The translations under genes were made by a program, and so were the position numbers. Source: JBPEXY01 sp052031065 (GTDB lineage: Bacteria; Pseudomonadota; Gammaproteobacteria; Immundisolibacterales; Immundisolibacteraceae). Taken from it: DNA of 8,742 nt. Each line of letters starts with the position of its first letter. Positions within the stretch are counted from its first letter, which is position 1. This document shows positions 1-4,871 of the stretch, piece by piece. The notes beneath the pieces were generated by a model, which worked only from the letters and a program-made list of their open reading frames with translations, was not told the origin of the DNA and searched no databases. Where the stretch lies: positions 1-8,742 of the forward strand of contig JBPEXY010000250.1 of NCBI GenBank assembly GCA_052031065.1, given 5' to 3'.

Positions 1-85
1 CATGCTCAGACTCAGATTCTTTGGCGTGGCTGGCGGTTGCGGTCGCAAGACCAGCCACCAAAATGGCTACCAGTGTTTTATTCAT
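1..85 (-). CDS. N-terminus of probable CzcB-type RND efflux periplasmic adaptor (partial)
   Basis: Only the first 28 codons are in the window. The gene starts with ATG at 83-85 and runs off the left edge. The visible protein begins MNKTLVAILVAGLATATA and continues SHAKESESEH, a typical Sec signal peptide with a short positive start, a hydrophobic core and a small-residue cleavage region, followed by an acidic mature start. An AGGA Shine-Dalgarno sequence lies about 8 bases upstream on the minus strand. The start is 15 bp after the stop of the CzcC-like gene, so both are probably in one transcript. The family assignment is an inference from position: in czcCBA-type operons the gene after the outer membrane factor encodes the membrane fusion protein that links it to the RND pump. 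The visible residues alone do not prove the family. Confidence 0.6.
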   Translation of the reverse strand, partial: MNKTLVAILVAGLATATASHAKESESEH

Positions 86-100
86 GTTTATCATTCCTGT

Positions 101-1339
101 TTAATTCGTTGACGCTGTCGATGACTTTGTTGCGTTGTTCAGGTGGCCCGATTGCTGAAGTGCTTCGGTGAGCGCAAGCCGTGTCTGCTTTTCCAGCTCA
201 ATGCCTGCCAGCAGGCTTTCGGTGCGTTGATTCAAGGCCAGCAGATAATTAGTGGTGGACAGATCACCCGTGCGCCATTGCCGTTTCAGCAGTTCGGCGC
301 TGTTCTCGACCCGACCCTGAACAACCTCTTGCCAGCGGCGATATTGCTGTTCAAAGCGCTGCCAGGTGGCCTGTGCAGCCTGCCAGTCAAAGCGCTGCTT
401 GCGGTAGATAGCCTGAAAACGAGCCTCGGCCTCCAGCGCTATGCGTTCAGCGGCGCGAGTTTCTGCGCTGAAGTTGTTGCGGACATTCAACGGGATGGAG
501 AAGGTCAGCCCGACAACGCTCTCTCCACCATCACGACCGGAATTGACGCCAAAGGTGGGCTCCGCCTTGGCGGTACGCCGTGTCACTTCAGCTTCCTCCT
601 TCAGCGACTGCCAGCGGGCGTGGGCGCTGGCTACGGCCGGGTGTTGCAGTAACTCCTGATCCGAGGTCAAGTCTGGCTGGGAGGGCCAGAAATCATCAGG
701 AATGCCGCCTCGCGTGGGCGCCCATGCGGGCAGCAGCTCGCGAACCCGGATTTCGGCTTTCTGTATCGCGGCTTCGGCCTCGGCAACCTGAGCCAGCTGC
801 TGTGACAGGGACAGAAAGGTGAGTTCGGCATCGATGCTGCCCAGATCACCTGCCTGCTGGCGCTTATCCACCTGTTCGAGCAAGGCGTTAAGTTGCTGCT
901 GTTGCGCTTGGGCAATGGCGGCGGCGCGGTTGGCGGCATGCCACTCCACCAGTGCGGCAAGCGCCTCGGCGGTTTTGTCCAACACTTGTTGCTGGTACAG
1001 CGCTTCGGCGGCGCTTCGCATAAAGCCCGCCTGCTGCCGTCTTGCACCCCGTCTGTCCCACCAGTCGATGGTCTGCTGAACGCCGACCCGGTAGTTGTCT
1101 TCCTCTCCATTACGCTCCAAATCGGTGGACAGCTCCGGGTTGTAAAGCGGCTGCTCCAGCGCATCGGCGCTGGCGTTGGAGCCCAGCAATTGCTCGCGGG
1201 CGGCAAGCACCTCGGGGTGTTGTTGTATCTGGGAGGCGAGCCAGGCGCTCCAACTCGATGTCTCTGCGTAAGCAAGCATGGCCGGAAAAAACAAGAACGC
1301 GCCCAGCAAGGCCCGTCTGGGCCAGTCAAATCGTCTCAT
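101..1339 (-). CDS. czcC: CzcC-type outer membrane factor (TolC/OEP family) of a heavy-metal RND efflux system
   Basis: This 412-residue protein has the usual length of CzcC/CusC-type outer membrane channels. Residues 1-25 form a signal peptide ending in AYA before ETSSW. The mature part is rich in Ala, Gln, Glu and Arg in long helical heptad-like stretches (about residues 40-215 and 230-395), matching the two OEP repeats that build the periplasmic alpha-barrel. Short segments such as VGVQQTIDWWDRRGARR and VVGLTFSIPLNVRNNFSAE resemble the strand-forming parts of CzcC proteins. The role is to form the outer membrane exit duct through which a CzcBA-type pump expels Co, Zn, Cd or related cations. 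An AGGAG Shine-Dalgarno sequence about 8 bases before the ATG supports this start. It follows the upstream secreted-protein gene by 17 bp and precedes the probable adaptor gene by 15 bp, so the three form an operon. The exact metal cannot be read from the sequence. Confidence 0.88.
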   Translation of the reverse strand: MRRFDWPRRALLGAFLFFPAMLAYAETSSWSAWLASQIQQHPEVLAAREQLLGSNASADALEQPLYNPELSTDLERNGEEDNYRVGVQQTIDWWDRRGARRQQAGFMRSAAEALYQQQVLDKTAEALAALVEWHAANRAAAIAQAQQQQLNALLEQVDKRQQAGDLGSIDAELTFLSLSQQLAQVAEAEAAIQKAEIRVRELLPAWAPTRGGIPDDFWPSQPDLTSDQELLQHPAVASAHARWQSLKEEAEVTRRTAKAEPTFGVNSGRDGGESVVGLTFSIPLNVRNNFSAETRAAERIALEAEARFQAIYRKQRFDWQAAQATWQRFEQQYRRWQEVVQGRVENSAELLKRQWRTGDLSTTNYLLALNQRTESLLAGIELEKQTRLALTEALQQSGHLNNATKSSTASTN

Positions 1340-1356
1340 ATTGATGCTCCTGAAAT

Positions 1357-1785
1357 TCAGCGTGCGACGGTTTGGTCGTGCACCGGATTTTGCCGTTGTT
1401 GGGGTTCATCCCGGTGAAAGGCGACCTTTATTACGGTATCACCAGGCAAGGCGGGGAGCTTTGCAGAAAAACGCACGCCGCCCTTGCGTGATGCGCGTCT
1501 GGTGAGAAGGCGCGGTGAGTAATCAGTGGTTGTTTCCGCAATCAATCCGTTATCAGCAGACCAGGCTGCGATGTCTACATGGCCTCGGGGAAGGCCGTAG
1601 CGCAGGTGAGCATCCATCCGTCCGAAGACGGTCAGCTCCGCGGCGGTATGGTTCACGGTCACCTGGCGTAAATGCCAGCGTTGGTTGTCGATATTGACGA
1701 CTTCAATTTCAGGCAAGCTGCTTCCGGCCTGAGCGGAATTGACAAGCGCGAGGCTCAGCGCGAGCCCAATAGCGATCTGTTTCAT
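1357..1785 (-). CDS. Small secreted protein of unknown function in the metal-efflux operon
   Basis: I do not recognise a named family for this 142-residue protein. Residues 1-20 are a clear signal peptide ending AQA before GSSL, so the mature protein of about 122 residues is probably periplasmic. It has no Cys and scattered His residues, and no membrane helix after the signal. Alternating polar and hydrophobic stretches with motifs such as GLPRGHVDIAAWSADNG and LPALPGDTVIKVAFHRDE suggest a small beta-sandwich fold. The C-terminus is polar (residues from about 128 on, DEPQQRQNP onward). An AGGGTGA Shine-Dalgarno sequence about 7 bases upstream supports the start. It sits between the His/Cys-rich protein gene and czcC, 17 bp from the latter. 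That position suggests an accessory role in periplasmic metal handling or assembly of the efflux system, but this is context only. Confidence 0.75.
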   Translation of the reverse strand: MKQIAIGLALSLALVNSAQAGSSLPEIEVVNIDNQRWHLRQVTVNHTAAELTVFGRMDAHLRYGLPRGHVDIAAWSADNGLIAETTTDYSPRLLTRRASRKGGVRFSAKLPALPGDTVIKVAFHRDEPQQRQNPVHDQTVAR

Positions 1786-1816
1786 GATGTTTCACCCTAA
1801 AATAAATACCAATTGT

Positions 1817-1841
1817 TCGCTGTAACCCAAGTCTACAGCGA
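1817..1841 (-). repeat. Hairpin in the leader of the secreted-protein gene
   Basis: A perfect 8-bp inverted repeat (TCGCTGTA and TACAGCGA on the plus strand) with a 9-base spacer lies 32 to 56 bases upstream of the ATG at 1785, in the gap after the His/Cys-rich gene. No T-run follows on either strand, so it is not a standard intrinsic terminator. It could be an mRNA processing or stabilising hairpin, or a regulator site. The function is unknown. Confidence 0.5.
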
Positions 1842-1866
1842 CTGATGACGTGCTTTTGAGGCGCGA

Positions 1867-2235
1867 TCAGGCGATTGGAGGGCGAAACAGAGAGGGGGGA
1901 ATACCAGAGGTGAGGTTGGCCTGATAGTCGGCTTGTCCGTTTTCTGAGAATAAATTGGCCAAGTGTGAAGCGGCTCCGGTCAGAACGACAGAGCCGTGGC
2001 CATGACAATGGCAGCAATGGTGGCAGTCATATACAGACTGTCCGGGCTGATCGGGTGTCTGCTTGGCGAGCAGATTGTCGTTTTGAGTATCAGTGGCACT
2101 GGATTGGTGCGAATGGTCGAATTCCAAGTGCTCCGTCCCGAATTGATGAAGCTGGTGAACGTCCGCCATGGCAGCCACGGATTGCAGGGCAATCAGTAGA
2201 GCCAGTAGACAAGTTAAATGATGGCGGATGTTCAT
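1867..2235 (-). CDS. His/Cys-rich small periplasmic protein (CzcI-like, putative metal-binding)
   Basis: The protein is 122 residues long. Residues 1-24 form a signal peptide (hydrophobic core LLALLIALQSVAAMA). The mature part is rich in His and has a dense ligand cluster at residues 71-80, CHHCCHCHGH, plus an earlier His-rich stretch (HQLHQFGTEHLEFDHSHQ, residues 27-44). The C-terminus IPPSLFRPPIA resembles the short proline-containing ends of the small CzcI/DUF2946-like proteins found at the head of czc-type operons. I recall that family only by general pattern, so the label is tentative. It likely binds or buffers metal in the periplasm, or senses it for the downstream efflux system. It lies 91 bp after the CDF gene and 81 bp before the secreted-protein gene on the same strand. 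The Shine-Dalgarno sequence is weak (AAGGG about 13 bases upstream), which may mean low translation or a different start. Confidence 0.72.
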   Translation of the reverse strand: MNIRHHLTCLLALLIALQSVAAMADVHQLHQFGTEHLEFDHSHQSSATDTQNDNLLAKQTPDQPGQSVYDCHHCCHCHGHGSVVLTGAASHLANLFSENGQADYQANLTSGIPPSLFRPPIA

Positions 2236-2294
2236 GTGAAATGTGGAGCCCTTATGTTGTCAGGTTCAAAACACTAGCTGCCATAGACTATCAT

Positions 2295-2300
2295 ATTATA
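2295..2300 (-). promoter_or_regulatory. Possible internal promoter -10 before the His/Cys-rich gene
   Basis: A perfect TATAAT hexamer on the minus strand lies 60 bases upstream of the ATG at 2235, in the 91-bp gap after the CDF stop. No good -35 hexamer lies 16-18 bases upstream, where GAAACG or GGAAAC is found. If it is used, it would need an activator. It would let the czc part of the cluster be expressed separately from the CDF gene. Confidence 0.3.
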
Positions 2301-2326
2301 GAAAAGTTCACCAAAACCGTTTCCGG

Positions 2327-3226
2327 TCAGGATTTCAGCTGCAAAATACGTCGTGCACCGTTTAGGACAACGACGCCAATAATGAGACCAATCACCAGAT
2401 CCGGATAGCGGGAACCGGTCCAGGCGACCAGGCCACCAGCCAGGATAACCCCCAGATTGGCAATCACGTCGTTGGCGGAGAATATCCAGCTGGCTTTCAT
2501 ATGCGCTCCACGATTCCTGCTTTTGGCGATCAGCACAAGGCACAACACATTGGCCGCCAAAGCAGCCAGGCCCATACTCATCATCAGGACGGACGCTGGC
2601 TCGCTGCCAAACATAAACCGCCGCACAACTTCACTCAAAGCGCCAAACGCCAACATCAGTTGCAACCAGCCAGAAAAATGTGCCGAGCGCAGTTTCAACC
2701 GAGTGCTGCGCCCAACGGCATAGAGCGCCACGCCATAAACGGCGGCATCAGCGAACATGTCCAGGGAATCGGCGATCAAGCCAGTGGATTGCGCCCACCA
2801 GCCGATGGTGATTTCAATGACAAACATGATGCCGTTGATGGCGAGTAGCCATTTCAGAATACCCGATTCTTTTTGTGCCTCCTGTTGTGCATCTTCATGT
2901 GCTTGGGCGATGGCATCACTGTCTACGGGTGATGTGATTTCAAGCGTAGCGCCCAAACCAACAGAGTGCATCCGTTCCTCAATCACATCGGCATTATCCC
3001 CATGAAAGATACGCACTATGCGATTGGGGGTATCAAATTCCAGCGTTACTTTGGGTTCCACACTATCCAATGCCATGCGGATCACGCCTTCCTCCGAAGG
3101 GCAGTCCATCCTGGAGACATGATACTCGCTAACATAGCCGCCTTGGACGACGCTTGTGCCATCGGAAATCTGTGGTGTGTTGTCTCGTGCATCGCTGTTA
3201 CAGCTAGCACAGCATTGCTCAGTCAT
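2327..3226 (-). CDS. Cation diffusion facilitator (CDF) transporter with N-terminal metal-binding-like domain
   Basis: This 299-residue inner membrane protein probably exports a divalent cation from the cytoplasm in exchange for protons. Residues 1-10 carry a CCxxC cluster (C5, C6, C9). Residues about 31-98 resemble a ferredoxin-like HMA domain in which the usual CxxC is reduced to one Cys (MDCPSEE, C42). An acidic, His-containing linker (about 100-120) leads into six predicted membrane helices (about 123-145, 149-172, 184-206, 212-234, 244-268, 275-294). Helix 2 has the CDF metal pair D156 and D160 (DMFAD). Helix 5 has D253 (SANDVIAN), but the residue four before it is Phe249, where YiiP has His153. 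The protein ends just after helix 6, so the usual C-terminal cytoplasmic domain is missing. I recall a CDF subgroup linked to CadR-like MerR genes with similar features. The gene is transcribed from the MerR-type promoter at 3259-3289 and leads the metal operon. Confidence 0.88.
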   Translation of the reverse strand: MTEQCCASCNSDARDNTPQISDGTSVVQGGYVSEYHVSRMDCPSEEGVIRMALDSVEPKVTLEFDTPNRIVRIFHGDNADVIEERMHSVGLGATLEITSPVDSDAIAQAHEDAQQEAQKESGILKWLLAINGIMFVIEITIGWWAQSTGLIADSLDMFADAAVYGVALYAVGRSTRLKLRSAHFSGWLQLMLAFGALSEVVRRFMFGSEPASVLMMSMGLAALAANVLCLVLIAKSRNRGAHMKASWIFSANDVIANLGVILAGGLVAWTGSRYPDLVIGLIIGVVVLNGARRILQLKS

Positions 3227-3258
3227 ATTAAAACGCTCTTGTTTTTTCCTGGTTATGC

Positions 3259-3289
3259 AGTTTAAATTCTATAGTCACTATAGAATCAA
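3259..3289 (-). promoter_or_regulatory. MerR-type promoter/operator driving the CDF gene
   Basis: On the minus strand, -35 TTGATT (3284-3289) and -10 TAAACT (3259-3264) are separated by 19 bp, the overlong spacer typical of promoters activated by MerR-family proteins. A perfect 21-bp palindrome at 3266-3286 fills the spacer and enters the -35. Its arms are ATTCTATAGT and ACTATAGAAT around a single C. It resembles the CTATAG-type operators I recall for CadR and PbrR. Transcription would start near 3252 and run into the CDF gene (ATG at 3226). The same site sits 20 bp before the merR ATG, so the regulator probably also controls itself. Confidence 0.85.
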
Positions 3290-3306
3290 GAGTGAAATTG
3301 GTGGTT

Positions 3307-3696
3307 ATGAAAATAGGAGAATTGGCGAGCGTTACCGGCTGCTCAATACAGACGATCCGTTATTATGAAAAAGAAAATCTGCTGCCCTCAACCCAACGCA
3401 CCGAGGGAAATTTTCGCTTGTATGACAAAGCGGCCGTCGACCTGTTGCTGTTCATTAAACACTGCCGCAGTCTGGATCTCAGCTTGAAGGAAATCCGTCA
3501 ACTATTGGCGCTCAAACGCTCGCCTGGCGCGCAATGTGATAAGGTGAATCGGATGATGGACGCCCATATTCAACAAGTGGAAGACCGCATTGCCGAGCTG
3601 ACGCAATTGCGTAGGCAACTCAAAGCGTTGCGCCGCAGTTGCTCAAGCGACCGCACGGTGGAGCAGTGCGGCATACTGCAAAATCTGACCACCTAG
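3307..3696 (+). CDS. MerR-family heavy-metal-responsive transcriptional regulator (CadR/PbrR type)
   Basis: From the ATG at 3307 the protein has 129 residues. Residues 1-70 form the MerR winged-helix DNA-binding domain (MKIGELASVTGCSIQTIRYYE; GNFRLYD). A long dimerisation helix spans about 80-110. Three Cys residues fit the metal site of the CadR/PbrR group: C77 (GAQC), C112 and C121. The spacing C-x34-C-x8-C is what I recall for PbrR-type proteins (C78/C113/C122); CadR has a shorter last spacing. A dimer would bind Pb, Cd or Zn and twist the divergent promoter to start transcription of the efflux genes. An in-frame GTG at 3292 would add five residues, but it lies only 6 bp from the operator and does not match the conserved MKIGELA start, so ATG 3307 is preferred. 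No strong ribosome binding site is visible for either start. Confidence 0.92.
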   Translation: MKIGELASVTGCSIQTIRYYEKENLLPSTQRTEGNFRLYDKAAVDLLLFIKHCRSLDLSLKEIRQLLALKRSPGAQCDKVNRMMDAHIQQVEDRIAELTQLRRQLKALRRSCSSDRTVEQCGILQNLTT

Positions 3697-3875
3697 TCAG
3701 AATCCGAAGCGGTAACATTGGTTTTCTGATCATTGGAAGTCACACGTCTACCCTGGATATCCCATTCCACCTTGTTCGGCGATTTTTCACTGAGGTCGGG
3801 CTCATGGCGCAGTTTCTGGCCAGTTCCAGGGAAACTGCTCGAGGCTATGTCCGTGTAGACAGGCGAGGCAAGGCA

Positions 3876-3905
3876 TTGACGTAGATCGCTCGTTTCGAAT
3901 ATTAT
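3876..3905 (+). promoter_or_regulatory. Sigma-70-like promoter of the toxin-antitoxin/transposase genes
   Basis: TTGACG (3876-3881) and TATTAT (3900-3905) are separated by 18 bp, each one base from consensus. They lie 37 bp upstream of the antitoxin ATG at 3942, which is preceded by a GAGGT Shine-Dalgarno sequence. All four downstream genes run in the same direction with short gaps, so this promoter may serve the whole module including tnpA. Confidence 0.65.
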
Positions 3906-3920
3906 GGACGAATCGAACGA
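3890..3920 (+). promoter_or_regulatory. Possible autoregulatory operator of the antitoxin
   Basis: An imperfect inverted repeat (TCGTTTCGA at 3890-3898 and TCGAACGA at 3913-3920, with one extra base on one arm) brackets the -10 hexamer. Phd/YefM-type antitoxins usually repress their own promoter by binding such repeats, alone or with the toxin. That this repeat is the operator is an inference. Confidence 0.35.
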
Positions 3921-3941
3921 TATTTGGTGAGGTACCAGACC

Positions 3942-4202
3942 ATGGACACACTTTCTGCCAATGAAGCCAAAACCCAGTTTGGTGACCTGCTGCTAAAAGC
4001 GCAACGTGCGCCAATCCAGATCAATAAAAACGGAAAACCGGTTGCTGTGGTTATCTCAATGGATGAGTACGAGAGCATTAAAGCGCTCAAGCTGAGATTG
4101 TTGCAGTCGAGGGCCACTCAGACCAAAGCTGATATCAAAGCAGGTAACACCGTTGATGGTGAAGCATTTTTTAATGATTTGGAATCAGGTCACCACGACT
4201 AG
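3942..4202 (+). CDS. Phd/YefM-family type II antitoxin
   Basis: From the ATG at 3942 the protein has 86 residues. Residues about 4-45 match the Phd/YefM DNA-binding domain, with SANEAKTQFGDLLLKAQ followed by the INKNGKPVAVVISMDEYE strand pair. The C-terminal part (about 50-86) is polar and probably disordered until it binds the toxin. It should neutralise the RelE/ParE-type toxin encoded at 4523 and repress the shared promoter. An upstream in-frame TTG (3924) would add six residues, but the ATG has the better spaced GAGGT ribosome binding site. It is the first gene of the module. Unusually, the toxin is not directly next to it: a separate gene lies between. Confidence 0.87.
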   Translation: MDTLSANEAKTQFGDLLLKAQRAPIQINKNGKPVAVVISMDEYESIKALKLRLLQSRATQTKADIKAGNTVDGEAFFNDLESGHHD

Positions 4203-4228
4203 ACGATAAAATTTCTGGGGGAAGAAAA

Positions 4229-4507
4229 ATGTCTGCTGTCGAGCTGAATGCAGAACAACTTCAGATGGTAAAGATCATCCATGACCACGCCCTCCGGTTT
4301 CCTCTTACCGAAGCCGGGGATGAGCAATTATTGCAAACCTGCTACGACTACATGGATGTGTTCAAACGGGTGATGGATAGCACCTCTCACATCCAAATGG
4401 ATTACATCTGTCAGCAATACGATGGCTTTTATCGTTTTGCCAAACTCATGGAAATGCTGGCACAGGGGATCGCCAATGGCATTGTCGATGTTCCCAAGGA
4501 TCATTAG
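4229..4507 (+). CDS. Small acidic helical protein of unknown function inside the toxin-antitoxin locus
   Basis: I do not recognise this 92-residue protein. It appears entirely alpha-helical, with an acidic N-terminal half, several aromatic residues (CYDYMDVF, YICQQYDGFYRF) and no signal peptide, membrane helix or DNA-binding motif that I can see. It has two Cys residues (CYDY, ICQQ) too far apart for a simple metal site. A strong ribosome binding site (GGGGGAAG just before the ATG) and placement 26 bp after the antitoxin and 15 bp before the toxin show that it is expressed with both. Possible roles are a third TA component such as a chaperone or second antitoxin, or a transposition accessory factor. 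All of these are inferences from position. Confidence 0.78.
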   Translation: MSAVELNAEQLQMVKIIHDHALRFPLTEAGDEQLLQTCYDYMDVFKRVMDSTSHIQMDYICQQYDGFYRFAKLMEMLAQGIANGIVDVPKDH

Positions 4508-4522
4508 TCCCGCCAATACGCC

Positions 4523-4831
4523 ATGTCAAATTACCGCTTAACCCCGGATGCTCAATCCGATCTTATCGACATTCGTCGTTTTACCCTAGACCGATGGGGA
4601 GAAGCGCAGTCGAAGAAATACCTGTTCGAACTCCGACAAACCCTTCACCTGCTGGCTGAAACCCCGTCCCTGGGAAAGCCCAGGCCGGATGTAGGGGAGG
4701 ACGTGTTGAGCTTCCCCCACATCAGTCATGTCATTTATTACGTGGTTCATGCGCAGCAGTTGGTGGTGTTTGGTGTCCTGCACAAGCGGATGGTGCCAGT
4801 GAATCACCTGGATGGGCGCGAGGTGATTTAA
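4523..4831 (+). CDS. RelE/ParE-superfamily type II toxin
   Basis: The protein has 102 residues, usual for the family. It opens with the ParE-like pattern YRLTPDAQSDLIDIRRFT and a helix containing WGEAQSKKYL. It continues through ETPSLGKPRPDV and the strands HISHVIYYVVHAQQLVVFGV to the end, LHKRMVPVNHL. That layout (two helices then a beta-sheet with a C-terminal basic strand) fits ParE better than RelE. ParE-type toxins act on DNA gyrase, whereas RelE-type toxins cut mRNA on the ribosome. Which applies here is not certain. No clear Shine-Dalgarno sequence precedes the ATG, so translation is probably weak or coupled to the gene before it, as is common for toxins. tnpA follows after 40 bp. Confidence 0.85.
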   Translation: MSNYRLTPDAQSDLIDIRRFTLDRWGEAQSKKYLFELRQTLHLLAETPSLGKPRPDVGEDVLSFPHISHVIYYVVHAQQLVVFGVLHKRMVPVNHLDGREVI

Positions 4832-4871
4832 ATGTGGCTGACGATCGGGCCGCATTGAATCGGCACTCGCT

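Noticed and set aside
143..652. Plus-strand open frame over the czcC gene, with other plus-strand frames up to 1417
   Set aside because: They lie opposite czcC, which has a signal peptide, ribosome binding site and family features. The plus-strand products have no recognisable features and come from the high-GC antisense frame.
3292..3306. GTG start for merR
   Set aside because: It would add five residues before the conserved MKIGELA start and lies only 6 bp after the operator palindrome, with no ribosome binding site.
3685..3700. Terminator of merR (CTGAC/GTCAG hairpin)
   Set aside because: The stem is only 5 bp and no T-run follows.
3639..3884. 81-codon plus-strand frame between merR and the antitoxin
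   Set aside because: It overlaps the merR end out of frame and runs through the promoter. The product has no recognisable features.
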